Assembly: GCA_000697335.1 (NCBI GenBank)
Contig: JNEM01008732.1
Coordinates: 1 to 40,297, forward strand
From: Conidiobolus incongruus B7586
Lineage: Eukaryota > Entomophthoromycota > Entomophthoromycetes > Entomophthorales > Conidiobolaceae
Direction: 5' to 3'
DNA: 40,297 nucleotides
Shown: positions 25,273 to 36,209 of the stretch, one piece after another
Layout of the letters: every line of letters starts with the position of its first letter
Position numbering within the stretch: position 1 is the first letter of the stretch
Made by a program: the position numbers and the translations under genes
The notes under the pieces: generated by a model
The model's database searches: none
The model's input: the letters and a program-made list of their open reading frames with translations, nothing else
Told to the model about the DNA's origin: nothing

Positions 25273-25751
25273 ATGGCTAGATCTTATTCATGCAAACGAA
25301 AGGATAAACCAGAAATCAAGTAACCACTTTTCGAAGTTGACAAAGTCAAGCAACAAGAGCCAAAGTCACAACTTCCCAAAACTAAAAATGCTGAAAAACT
25401 AGCTCAGAAGGAGAAGCGAATTAAACTTTAGAAACAGTAGCGGAAAGCTGAAATGTCACCAAGAAGAGACAAGCTTCTGAACTGGGTGTTACTGAATAAC
25501 AAGCAAATAATAAACCTTCTAATAAAACTAAATAAGCTAAAAATCAACAAAGTCAACAAGCTATTTACGATTCTACAAAGATTAAACAATTGTAGAAATA
25601 TGCTGAATCTGAAAACAAAAATCAAGGCCATGTCAAATTACAAGGATAAATGCCTGAATCAACTGAAACCCAAGCCGAATCAACTCAATAGGCTAACCAT
25701 TTCAAATAACCAGTCTTTAAAACACCACATCAATCAATTTATTTGATGTAA
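25273..25751 (+). pseudogene. Decayed Lys/Gln-rich protein gene, family unknown
   Basis: From an ATG in good context (MARSYSCKRKDKPEIK) a protein-like frame runs to a stop at 25749-25751, with one frame change near 25450. It would code about 160 residues: a basic N terminus (KNAEKLAQKEKRIKL) and a Gln/Asn/Lys-rich remainder with stretches such as KNQQSQQAIYDSTKIKQL and KYAESENKNQGHVKLQG. About nine in-frame stops occur, all TAA or TAG and none TGA, each where glutamine would fit (for example KTK-stop-AK, KQL-stop-KYA, STQ-stop-ANHF). The first 12 bases equal those of HAS1 1.2 kb downstream. The surrounding host genes use TAA only as stop, so this reads best as a host gene decayed by CAA/CAG to TAA/TAG change. 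The competing open frame at 25453-25746 looks like chance. I do not recognise the family; the lysine-rich start would suit a nuclear or nucleolar protein. Confidence 0.6.
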
Positions 25752-26471
25752 TTCAAATTTTTAGTTTTAAATATTCAAATTGATTAGGCTGTCAAATTTA
25801 AGATAATTAGTCAAAATAAGTAACAATAATCAACATGTATTATTCACATTGCTATAGTTTATTTTTATATAAATGCTGAAGATTCATTTAATTGTTATTA
25901 TTTCACAAAATTTAAACTTTTAGCTGATAATCCATGAAAGATTGAAAAATTATTTGTAAAAGGCTTTAAATATCCTTGTAACATTTATATTAATTAAATA
26001 GAGAATATTTAAATTGCATATCATGATTCTGTTTAAATGCTCACATTTGGTAACTTTATTCGTATATTTGTAAATATTATTATTTGGTAGTAAAAATTAT
26101 CAATTGTGTATTATTAACTAATTAGTAATTTCACTAATTTTGACAATTGATTGCCAAAAATGAAATCAAATTTGAAATATTCAAAAAATATAATAATTTC
26201 ATATATGAAGTTTTTGTCAAATTTTTGAGTTTAATTTTCGATTAGTTTCTATCAAAAACTCTTCTACTAATATTAAAATCTTTCAATTAAATTTTTGATA
26301 GATTGAAAATTTGAATTTTTAGTGAAATGATTTGGTTATTGATTAATCCCATAATTATTTAAATGGTTGGATATGGATTAAATTTTTAAATTTGATTCAT
26401 TCAAATTTTTTTGTGTTGATTAAAAGATTAAATATATTAAATAATCCTTTATTAATTAACCCAAAAAAACG
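25752..26471. other. HAS1 upstream region
   Basis: AT-rich sequence between the relic gene and HAS1. No gene or recognisable element is seen. Confidence 0.6.
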
Positions 26472-28148
26472 ATGGCTAGATCTAGAAAGCACGCACGTGC
26501 TGGTAAAAAGAGACCAGTTTCTGAAATTGAAGAAAATAAAGAGGAAGAAATTAATAATGAACTCGAAATTGAAACCCAAGAACAACATGTTGAATCAACT
26601 GAATCTGAAATAAATGAAACTGAAGCTGTTGAAGATAAAGTCGAAGAAAAGGAAACTGAATCTTCTCAAAAGATTAATGGCAATGACAAGCCTTTGCCTA
26701 CCTCAACCACTCCTAAAGATGATTTAAATCTTGATTTTGCTTCCCTCGATATTTCCGAAAATACTTTGAAGGCTATTAAAGAAATTGGGTTCACTAAGAT
26801 GACCGAAGTTCAAGCTCGTACTATTCCAGCCTCCCTCTCAGGACGCGATGTTTTGGGTGCTGCTAAGACTGGTTCTGGTAAAACTGTTGCCTTCTTATTG
26901 CCTGCTATCGAGCTTTTGTACAAATTAAAATTTAAGCCTAGAAACGGAACTGGTATTATTATCATTTCCCCCACTAGAGAACTTGCTTTACAAATCTTTG
27001 GTGTTGCTAAGGAACTTCTCGCTCATCACTCCCAAACTTTTGGTATTGTTATGGGTGGTGCCAATCGTCGTGCTGAAGCAGACAAGTTATCTAAGGGTGT
27101 CAATCTTTTAGTCGCTACTCCCGGTCGTCTTTTAGATCATTTACAAAATACTCAGGGCTTCAACTTCAAAAATCTTAAAGCTTTGATTATTGACGAAGCT
27201 GATCGTATTTTGGAATGTGGTTTCGAAGATGAAATGAAACAAATTATCAAAATTTTGCCCAAAGAACGTCAAACTATGCTATTCTCTGCTACTCAAACCA
27301 CCAAGGTCGAAGATTTAGCTAGAATTTCCCTGAAGAAAGGGCCATTGTATATTAATGTCGATCAAAACAAAGAATCCTCCACTGCTGAAGGTTTAGAACA
27401 AGGCTATGTTGTCTGTGAGTCTGATAAGCGTTTCTTACTTTTGTTTACTTTTTTAAAAAAGAACTTGAAGAAGAAAGTTATCGTTTTCTTTTCCTCTTGT
27501 AACTCTGTCAAATACTATGCCGAGTTACTAAACTATATTGACGTCCCTGTCTTGGATCTTCACGGAAAACAAAAACAACAAAAGCGTACCAGCACGTTCT
27601 TCGAATTCATGAATGCTGAAACTGGTATCCTTTTATGCACAGATGTCGCCGCTCGTGGCTTAGATATTCCCGCTGTCGATTGGATTATCCAATACGATCC
27701 TCCTGATGATCCTAGAGATTACATTCACCGTGTCGGACGTACCGCCAGAGCTGGTAGCAAGGGTAAGTCCTTACTCTTCCTACTTCCCAGCGAATTAGGT
27801 TTCTTGAGATACTTGAAGCACGCCAAGGTTCCTTTGAACGAATACCAATTCCCGCCCAGCAAGATCATCAACGTACAATCTCAATTGGAAAAATTGATCG
27901 AAAAGAACTACTACCTCAACCAATCCGCCAAGAACGGTTTCCGATCCTACTTACAATCCTACGCTTCCTACGCTCTCAAGAAGATCTTCGACGTCAACGA
28001 ATTGGATCTCAAGAAGGTTGCCAAGGCCTATGGGTTCCCAGTCCCTCCTAAGGTCAATATTTCCATTGGCTCTAAAGAATCCGAAGAACTCGAAGAGAAG
28101 GCCCCAGGAAAGAAACCATTCAATCCTAATAAGAAGATTCGTCGTTAA
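26472..28148 (+). CDS. HAS1: DEAD-box RNA helicase Has1/DDX18
   Basis: A single-exon 558-aa ATP-dependent RNA helicase of 60S/40S ribosome biogenesis in the nucleolus. A basic start ([15 protein letters not shown]) and an acidic region to about 65 precede the core. Motifs in order: Q motif around GFTKMTEVQ (106-114), motif I AKTGSGKT (131-138), Ia PTRELALQ, Ib [15 protein letters not shown] (241-244), III SAT (272-274), V ARGLDIP and [10 protein letters not shown] (419-426). The Has1-specific C-terminal part is seen in [36 protein letters not shown] and [11 protein letters not shown], ending in a basic tail. Length matches the family. C-ending codons are common compared with its neighbours, fitting high expression. 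The ATG is the first in frame and no intron interrupts it. Confidence 0.96.
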   Translation: MARSRKHARAGKKRPVSEIEENKEEEINNELEIETQEQHVESTESEINETEAVEDKVEEKETESSQKINGNDKPLPTSTTPKDDLNLDFASLDISENTLKAIKEIGFTKMTEVQARTIPASLSGRDVLGAAKTGSGKTVAFLLPAIELLYKLKFKPRNGTGIIIISPTRELALQIFGVAKELLAHHSQTFGIVMGGANRRAEADKLSKGVNLLVATPGRLLDHLQNTQGFNFKNLKALIIDEADRILECGFEDEMKQIIKILPKERQTMLFSATQTTKVEDLARISLKKGPLYINVDQNKESSTAEGLEQGYVVCESDKRFLLLFTFLKKNLKKKVIVFFSSCNSVKYYAELLNYIDVPVLDLHGKQKQQKRTSTFFEFMNAETGILLCTDVAARGLDIPAVDWIIQYDPPDDPRDYIHRVGRTARAGSKGKSLLFLLPSELGFLRYLKHAKVPLNEYQFPPSKIINVQSQLEKLIEKNYYLNQSAKNGFRSYLQSYASYALKKIFDVNELDLKKVAKAYGFPVPPKVNISIGSKESEELEEKAPGKKPFNPNKKIRR

Positions 28149-28666
28149 TTTCATTAATTTTGTTATAGACTTCATTAGATATACCCTTGTAACCAATCAT
28201 TTTTAAACTAATCCATTAAAGTTTTTTAATATTATTTTTTTATCATTTAATCATATTTATATACTTATTTTTATTAATGATTTATTTAAATTTTTAACAT
28301 ATTTAAAATTAGATTATTTAAAAAATATTTTGAATCATTGATATTTGAACAATAATTAATGATTTTACTCCCAACTAATATAATTTTATTTAATTATTCT
28401 TTTAAATATTTTTATATTAAATTTATGTTTTAATATTCAAAGTATATCATTTAAAAGTTATCATAACTTTTCAAATTATATTTCTTAAATTCTACAGATT
28501 TATGATTTCAATTGAACCATAATTTGCATTTTGATAAAATTTAAGATTTAAACAATCGATAATAGGTAATTCAGAGTAAAACATACTCATTTAACAATTA
28601 TTGGTTATAAATTTTATTTATAAATATTAAAATATATTTAAATTATTATATTTATTAAATTATTTA
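28149..28666. other. HAS1-TTI1 spacer
   Basis: AT-rich spacer between two plus-strand genes. No gene or clear signal is seen. Confidence 0.6.
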
Positions 28667-31600
28667 ATGAACCGTAAATTAGTAGAGGATGCATTGGCAA
28701 ATCGTCAAAATGTAGCAATTTTGATTCAATTAGTAAGTATTATCTTAATTGAATTTTATATATGACTAATATACATTAGTTAGCTCACATTTTCACTAAA
28801 TATAATATTATAAAATTAAATGAATTGACAAATTCTCAAATATATAATTTTTTAGAAGATTTGAACTCTTTAATAATACAGTATTCGAGTAGTATAAAAT
28901 ATTTACCACCTTCGAGAATTGAACTAATTATTAGAATTCTTGATAATTTGATCAAATTAAAAATTGAGGGGGATCAAGGAAGTTTAAATAAGCTTCTTAC
29001 ATCTCTAAATTTATGTTATTCACATTATCCAACTGTGCAGCTTCAGCCCGATTTGAATTTTGAACAGGTGGAGATTTTGATTACTGTGTGGTTTGATAGA
29101 TCGGCAACTTCGAAAGGCGTCAAATGGAATGAAGATGTTTTGTATGGGATTACGAGTACGATATTACTCATTTTCACAACTGGAGGGTCTGTATTACAGA
29201 ACAAAATTATGTCTAGTCTTAAATTGAATATACTTGGAACTATTTACTACCATTGTCTGATGATAATACTGGAAGAATCGTATCTAAAACTACGATTAGC
29301 TTGTCTAAATTTGATTTATGAATTTGTAAAATTGAACCAAGATCCCAAAATGGTTCAAAACGTGTTCCCAGGCGTTGTTGGCAATTTAGTTAAATTGATC
29401 ACTAGAGACTTAGTCAAAGAATCGAGACAAGTGCTGATTTTGGGTATGAAAATCCTTATCGAATTCGTTCCAAAGGGATTAATCTGCACAAAAGTAGAGG
29501 GATTCAAATTGTTACAGAGTGCAACGGGTCAAAAGGTAAGCTGGGTCGAGACGAAGGAACCATTAGAAGGCTACAATTTCAAATCGCACGAATTGGTCGA
29601 CAATTCATTTCAGCATCTTGTACCCCTTCGATCCCATTCCGACGACCAAGTTCAACGACTACTGATTGAGTTGTCTTTGAAGATTCTGGAAAAGTGTCAA
29701 CATCCTCCCATTACATCCAAATCTATTAATATTCCCTTAGAAAACCTTATTTATTATGTGGGTAAACATATTTCTACCTGGAATTATAATACAGCAATTC
29801 AACTCAGTTGGTTTACCAATTGGTACGATTCCCAGGGTGACGACTTCAAACAACAGCTAAGATTAGAGTCTGAAACCATATTCAAATCGATTTTCGAGAA
29901 ATTTCAAATCAAGCTCAGGACAAGGCCAGATGATGAAAAGCACCAACTCATTTATGGATTACTAGGATGTTTAACGCTCTTTGGAGATCAAATTCAATCT
30001 TATATCTCCTTTAACGATTTCTTACTCACGCTTTGTAGATGGCTCAAATTATCAGATGAGATGGTTACTGAGGTGCAAGAAACCACTACTGATTTAATTT
30101 ATCAAGATAATTCCAAAATAGATAATGAGTTGCATCGTATACTGTTACCTCACCTAAGTTACATTCAAACTGTGGAAACTCTTGAGCTACTATCCAAGCT
30201 TATTAATTTAATCGGTTACTTAGGAGATTTATCAAATTTAGCAAGAGCATGCTTAGATGTTTACGCTTCAGCTAATTTAACTTCATTCAAAATTCCCTCG
30301 CTATTTATTATATTAAAATTAATGCAAGGAAATAGATATAATGTTGAATTACCTTTCAATTCCAATCACTCTAATGAAGCTGAACATATTGAGCTATTAG
30401 AACTGGCTATTTTGGATCAAATTAATGCTATTGAAAGTCCCGACAATTACCTGGGTCTTTATATCCAACTCCATATTTATTGGAATACAATCGATCACCA
30501 TTCTGACCAATTTCGTGAGCATTTGAGCACGCATTTATATCCCATTCTCTCCAAATTGACCCACTCCAATCCTCAGCTGACAAACTTTGCTCTCCGCTGT
30601 CTAAATTTCATTAAAGAGAAATATGGATACCCCGATCTAAAAGAGATCTGTTTAGATAATTTGAATTTCTTGTTTAACATCGTTTCGGATCATCTATATG
30701 AAATCGAATCAAAGGGAATTGAAGCATGTCATGTACTGAGAGGTCTTTTACAGTTAATTCCTGATAAGTCATTAAGTTTATTGGATGGAATCCTTGATCA
30801 ATTACTCGATGGATTAAATATTAATAGATTTAATGATAAAGTAGTCCAGGAACTTTTACAAGTTGTCCAAGTAGTTGCAAAAGAAGCTATAGTGTTGGAA
30901 TCACGAAATTCTAGTTCAAAATCAATCGAACAAAATTCATCGTTGAATCAAATTTCCAATGGTGATAATGATTTAAATTTAAGTAATTACATGAATTGTT
31001 CTGAGCCTATGAAAAAACTACTAAAAGAGTTAGATGATATTTACCACATTCAAAAAGTCAACCAGCCTTTGATTGAAGAATTAGATGACGAATCACATGA
31101 AGAAAATATTCCCCAAATGCCAGAGGAAGTTAATACCAAGCCTAACAAATATCAAGAATTCTGTTTAAGATTATTAAAACCTGTACAGTACTTTTTATCC
31201 TCAGATAATTCTCAACATCGATTACAATGTCTCAATATACTGGGTACCATCTTTAAATTTGCTTCATCTGAGACTCCATTCTTAAACGAAATCCATCATT
31301 TCTGGCCCTCACTAGTCCAACGACTCAAAGATCATGAACCATCCGTTGCGATTGAATCTATTTATATCATGAGCCAAATCGTAGTACCCCATCACGATTT
31401 CCTAATGAGTCGCATTAACGACGACGTAGTATCTATACTTCTTAGTCAATTCAACCAAATTAAATCCAAGTTACCATCCAGCAACGAATACTCTCAAACC
31501 TACAAATTGCTCGCATCATCCCTCAAACTCACAAATGCAATTATAAAGACGAAAAGCTTGCCCAATTTCCGAGTTAGAGATCTTATCCTACCCATTATGG

Positions 31601-31872
31601 ATATTGGATCTAACCTATTGGCCAATGTTAATCTATCCCAACTTACAATTCAAGATGTCAACAACCAATCTGGTAGTCTCTTGGACATATTATATCAAAT
31701 TCAATCCAATTTAAGCACTGTAAAATCCAACGTCTATATTTATCATTATTTAAAACTCAAGTATCACGCTAAGTTACTGATGTTGGAGGATTTAGATCTG
31801 AAGTTGATTGAAGTTAATGCTGAGGTTTCTGGACTTGAAAATCAGTTGAATATTATGACAATTTCTAATTAA
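28667..31872 (+). CDS. TTI1: Tti1-like HEAT-repeat protein (TTT complex, PIKK assembly)
   Basis: Two exons, 28667-28732 and 28780-31872, joined by a 47-nt intron (GTAAGT...TAG), give 1052 aa. The first exon (MNRKLVEDALANRQNVAILIQL) supplies the only sensible ATG; the long second exon has none near its start. The protein is alpha-helical throughout (HEAT repeats), without membrane segments. The best family evidence is the C-terminal stretch around 863 (FWPSLVQRLKDHEPSVAIES...DFLMSRINDDVVSIL), which parallels [20 protein letters not shown]...DFLRSRFCKDVLPKL of human TTI1, with a similar length (about 1089 aa) and an acidic linker before it (about 790-820). Tti1 with Tel2 and Tti2 helps Hsp90/R2TP fold the kinases TOR, ATM/Tel1, ATR/Mec1 and related PIKKs. 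The N-terminal half is poorly conserved and I assign it by position only. Confidence 0.8.
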
Positions 31873-32177
31873 TTAAAATTCTTATTTATCAACGCCTATT
31901 AAATCGATTTTTCAATGATATCAAACCATCTTTATAATGAATATAATTAAATTGAATGGATATAATTTTCTATCAGTTATTTAGTTAAATTACAGTTGAG
32001 GAATATTACTAGGATTATGAATAAATGTTATAATTTTTATTCCTATTTATTTTAATTTTTTTATCAAACTTGGATTAATAAAATTTGTTAAATTATGTTT
32101 TAATTTTGATAAAATTCATTATATTTCATATAAAAACCCAATACTTTACCCAAAAATAATAAATATAATTATATAAT
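31873..32177. other. TTI1 3' flank
   Basis: AT-rich spacer of about 305 bases. Nothing recognisable is seen. Confidence 0.55.
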
Positions 32178-32468
32178 ATGACTTTCTTATCATCAAAAAC
32201 ATATGGTTTATATGCCATATTTACAGCTTTATATCAATCGTTGGTTACCAATTCAAAAGATCAAGAATCTACAAGTTCCCAAATAGTTCTTAGAAAGAGA
32301 TGTTACGGAGGTTGGGCACCTTCCTATCTCAATACCTTTGGCAAAGGTTATATCGATTTGGATAATTTCGAACGTAATGTTGAGGCTGTAACATATTGTG
32401 AAGATACCAATATAAACAAAGTAGATGATTATAACCTTTATTTTAATATCAATGCTGAGTTATTATAA
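32178..32468 (+). CDS. Small putative secreted protein, family unknown
   Basis: A 96-aa single-exon frame. The first 24 residues (a Lys, then the hydrophobic YGLYAIFTALY) could be a signal peptide or membrane anchor. A tribasic RKR at 39-41 sits directly before a moderately polar, aromatic-rich segment that begins CYGGWAPSY and holds the only two cysteines (42 and 74). A Kex2-like cut after Arg41 would release a 55-residue peptide with one possible disulphide. Base composition rises in G/C across 32270-32400 relative to both flanks, as in the recognised genes, which supports real coding. I do not recognise the family. It lies between TTI1 and another secreted-protein gene on the same strand. 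Confidence 0.55.
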   Translation: MTFLSSKTYGLYAIFTALYQSLVTNSKDQESTSSQIVLRKRCYGGWAPSYLNTFGKGYIDLDNFERNVEAVTYCEDTNINKVDDYNLYFNINAELL

Positions 32469-33568
32469 AAATTTAGATTGAATAAAATATTTTCAAACAT
32501 ATATTATTATATTAAAGGAACTTACTATTTAAATAAAATCTTTGGAATTTTTTAAAAGAATCTTAATTTTATTACCTTCAAAAATTTTGAGAAAAAATTT
32601 TTTAACCAAATATATTTGAAAATTGTGTTATAAAGTTAATATTAATATATTATATTCAATATAAATTATGTTATATTATAAAAGTTTAATACTATGGCTT
32701 ATTATTAAAATGTAATCTATCTAATCAGCTACAACCAATTTAAAATACTTAATCTTTTATATTGCTTATTAGATAATTACGTTCGGAATTCAAAATTGAA
32801 TTCTAAAATCTATAAATTTTAATTAATATAGAATAAAAAGAAATTTAATAGTTGGATAATTATAGAGCTTGTCAATAAAATTTATACATATTAATTATGA
32901 GAAACGGTGTAATAATTGAATAATATTCGCTTTCGATGAATCAATTTTAATAGTCCTACTATTCCTTTAAAAGTTATCAAATCATTTTAGGTTTAGTATA
33001 TTATTAATTGATTCCTAAATTTGACTCCATGTCCGTTAATTGATCTAATTGATTATTCTCATTAAATTGATGGACATTTTAATTAATTGAAATACTATTA
33101 TACATAATGCTATTTTTATTTTAGAATTTGATTTGAAAAGTTAAAAAATGCTTATGAATATGATTATTTATATGCTTTCATAATCATTCTGATAATTACA
33201 TCGATATAATAATAAAAAAGTTTTCGATTTCATAATTAACAGTACTCCAAGTGGTTATCCACCAAATGATTAATATTCAATTGGGGAATTTGAAGAAAAA
33301 GGTAAGGATTGGCATTTGATAAATCGACTCAAAAGGAATGAATCTCAACTGAATCATTAACTTGCGGAGATAAGAATGTCTCTAATGGCAATTCCCGGTA
33401 CTCATCAAATAAGAGTTGAGCTAAGTTCAAACTCTAGTGAAGATATCATCCTCCACCTCCAATTAACCTAAAACTTTCCATATTTTGACCAATTCTTGGC
33501 CCTCGACTTCAGGACTTTAAATTCGAGTTAAATCATTTAGCCCAATTCGGAACTTGTGGAGTGTCGAT
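32469..33568. other. Spacer; less AT-rich block before the cysteine-rich gene
   Basis: From 32469 to about 33240 the sequence is plain AT-rich. From about 33241 to 33560 it is clearly less AT-rich and frame 1 has few stops, including a 31-codon ORF at 33376-33471 upstream of the cysteine-rich gene. This may be promoter and leader DNA or a gene relic. Confidence 0.45.
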
Positions 33569-33576
33569 TATAAATA
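33569..33576 (+). promoter_or_regulatory. Probable TATA box of the cysteine-rich surface protein gene
   Basis: TATAAATA lies 65 bases upstream of the ATG at 33641, inside an unusually non-AT-rich block, so it stands out more than such words do elsewhere in this window. A role in transcription start is inferred. Confidence 0.45.
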
Positions 33577-33640
33577 TTGAAAAGATACCATCATTACACT
33601 TCACACTATTTGTTCGTCCTTAGATTATATTAAAGTTAGA

Positions 33641-34303
33641 ATGAAGTTCAATTTATTGCAATTGATTCTTCTAGTCAATTCTGCATTCAGTAACTCTGTC
33701 ACTGATCTCAATGCACTGTGTCAAGCTTCGTGTCCGGGTGTCAAAAAATCCGAATCATGCACCAAAACCTGCATGCAGACTGGAGGATATGGCAATCCAC
33801 CTCCAGACCCTGATGCAATGAAAGCATGCGGGAACGACTACCACTGCTGTACCAAGGTAAGTCGAAGATGGCTTGGATATTCCGAGGAGCAAGTCAATTA
33901 TCTTAGCGATTTCGATAAGATCGTTGAAGTGTGTCAGGATCGATTGGATCATATAGAGCCCAAGTGCACGAAAGATTGCGAAGCTCAGGAGCTGCCCATC
34001 TATAGGAAATGCATTTCAGAATTAACTCAAACATCCGAAAATGCTTGGAATGATATTTATACCTGCGAAAACAACTGTATGAATGGAAAAGGCAATTTCA
34101 ACGAAGTGAGAGATTGTACATTTAACTGCAATCTCAGTATGTATAAATCTCTTAAAACCAGCGCTGCCGTTTCCGAAAAGCAGAATGGAGCAGCAGCAGC
34201 CGCTGGAGGAACTTCAGCAGCGTTTTCCATCCATTCAAAAGCCTTTACAAATCACAACCTCTTGATGGGGTTAGTTATTGGAGGACTGGTTATAATAGTT
34301 TAA
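33641..34303 (+). CDS. Secreted cysteine-rich, probably GPI-anchored surface protein
   Basis: A 220-aa protein with a clear signal peptide (MKFNLLQLILLVNSAFS, cut near 17-18). The mature part has 15 cysteines at 27, 31, 40, 44, 63, 69, 70, 98, 109, 113, 124, 142, 146, 159 and 163. Ten of them form five CX3C pairs (27/31, 40/44, 109/113, 142/146, 159/163). A small-residue linker (GAAAAAGGTSAA, about 182-194) and a final hydrophobic run (LLMGLVIGGLVIIV) make a GPI-attachment signal. I infer a cell-wall or plasma-membrane surface protein; the family is not recognised. The coding region is markedly richer in G/C than its flanks. A stretch at 33857-33906 has full intron borders (GTAAGT...TTAG, 50 nt), but removing it puts a stop three codons later, so I keep it as coding. 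Confidence 0.75.
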   Translation: MKFNLLQLILLVNSAFSNSVTDLNALCQASCPGVKKSESCTKTCMQTGGYGNPPPDPDAMKACGNDYHCCTKVSRRWLGYSEEQVNYLSDFDKIVEVCQDRLDHIEPKCTKDCEAQELPIYRKCISELTQTSENAWNDIYTCENNCMNGKGNFNEVRDCTFNCNLSMYKSLKTSAAVSEKQNGAAAAAGGTSAAFSIHSKAFTNHNLLMGLVIGGLVIIV

Positions 34304-35624
34304 TTTTTCATCAAAATTTAGTTTTAAAATATATCTATATAGTTTTTTAATAAATATTCATAATTAATTTTATGAACGATATAGTGCTGTTGATAATTAA
34401 TATGCTTATACTCTGGATGATAAAAACTAATTTGAGTGTTAATCATCAAATTTTATAATGTCATTGGTATTTCACAATAAATTTTATATATATTAAACTT
34501 TGGAGAAAAGAAACAATCAAATAGTAAAGATATAGATCAAAAGGGCATAGTTTTATTTCTAGGGTATAAAGGACTTGTATAATACAGTTATAAACATGAT
34601 ATAATTAAATTTAATATAATAATTCTATGATCCTTGAGTGGTTTGAAATTTTGTCTAATTGTTTAGAAAATTCTTTCTTCTAAATTGTAAAATCAATACA
34701 ATAATACTTGCTTGAACTGTAAAAACACTATATATGTATTTGGATCTTAAAAATATATAGAAAAATAATTATGTTATGAGAATAATATGAAATTCTCAAT
34801 TTTCATTTCATTTGATATTTCTAAGTAAAATTTGAAATCAGAGTCATTAAAAATACATTCAGAATTTTTCATATTTAACATATTATACTTTGTAATATTA
34901 GTTAAAGATATTAACTCTAGTTAGTTGACGAATAAACAATCTTGAAAAAAAGATTGATAGAATGGTCTATATTATAGTTAATAATGAAAATTGGAAAACG
35001 TTATCAGATTGCTGATTAAATATTTTTATAACATAATGAATGTTTTTCAAATTAATAAAAATGCGATAAATTACCATTACAATCATCATTTAATTAATAT
35101 GGCTTCATAGTATTTGAATAATTTATTAGTATCAATCAATGGTTTTTGATAAGTTATTCAATTTAATAGCATCTTAGTTCTCCAAAGGATTTAGCTTGAA
35201 GTAGTTAGTAATTGAAAGAAACACATTTTAAAATTTAGTGTAGAATCAATATTGTTAATTACAATATTAGCCTTGATCATTTTAAACCGGTTAAAAATTT
35301 TGATTTTTGTAATTTTTAATCATTATTTGATTATTTATAGGGTATAACATTATTATTAAATATATGTTATCAAAAAAATTCTCATGTAAAATACAATGAA
35401 TTTAATATGAAAATATTTAATAAAATTAACTCAGGAATTGATTAATATCTAAATTATTATAACCATAAATCAACATATGCGAGGAATGCAACATATATTA
35501 CTTATTCTATAAAAAGTTAAACCCTATAATTAATAATTCAACAATATTACTAAAATTATTTATAAAATTAATAAATATTATGATTTAATCATTAAATCAC
35601 GAAAACAATTACTATTCAAAAAAA
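34304..35624. other. Spacer between convergent genes
   Basis: AT-rich 3' flanks of the plus-strand surface protein gene and the minus-strand Smr gene. Nothing recognisable is seen. Confidence 0.6.
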
Positions 35625-36209
35625 TTAAAAATATACTATAATTGCACCTTCGTTACCTATCTGATATTCATGTCTGAGATTTTGCTCAGTTAAATATCTC
35701 TCGACAGATGATTTAATTTTAGCAAGATTATTGGTAGAATGGCTGCCTCTGCCTACAATAATACATAATGTATCTCCTCTATTCACTATCCTTAGTCTCT
35801 CTCGCACTCTCTCTAGAGCCTCCTTAACGTATAAACCATGTAAATCTATCCCATTATTAGTGCATCCTTCGTTCTTGATTTCCAAGATAAGTTGGGCAGC
35901 TTCCTGGTTAGCTCTATCTTGAAGCATACCAAAATGCTTACTCTCATCAGAAAGGGTCTTAGCCGATCGCTTATCACCCCTTTGGTAAGCGCTCTGGGAA
36001 CTTTGACTGCACTCTTTGTGCTTTTCAGAGTATTCAAGAGCCTGACGCCTCAACTCTTCCACCTTAGCCCCATTCTTACTAGCTTTTCCAGTAGCATTGG
36101 GGAAAGCGTTAGGCTAATGATAATTTCGGTAGTACTGATTTGGATTATAATTGTTTACATTGGAATCATTTTCCAATACTTCTTTAATACAAGAAAGAAA
36201 AATCCCCAT
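35625..36209 (-). CDS. DUF1771 + Smr domain protein, possibly N-myristoylated
   Basis: Two exons on the minus strand, 36209-36159 and 36113-35625, give 179 aa; the 45-nt intron is GTAAAC...TAG with TACTAC as a possible branch site. DUF1771 covers about 38-98 (LRRQALEYSEKHKECSQ, AYQRGDKRSAKTLSDESKHF). The Smr domain follows at about 105-179 with the conserved DLHGLYVKEA (107-116) and GRGSHS (138-143). Smr domains bind or nick nucleic acids; fungal DUF1771-Smr proteins are short proteins of uncertain role. The first exon reads MGIFLSC: Gly2 and Ser6 fit N-myristoylation and Cys7 palmitoylation, so membrane attachment is possible. The unspliced frame differs only by one TAG just before Pro18, so an alternative donor (66-nt intron) or a broken codon are the other readings. 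The domain call is firm; the first exon is probable. Confidence 0.82.

Noticed and set aside
25453-25746. A 97-codon open frame on the plus strand
   Set aside because: It is offset by one base from the more protein-like frame of the decayed gene and its residues (mostly Lys/Asn/Leu) look like a by-product of A-rich codons.
25273-25751. A nuclear code in which TAA and TAG mean glutamine
   Set aside because: MSH6, HAS1, TTI1 and PUF all run for hundreds of codons without TAA/TAG and end at them; only decayed loci show such codons.
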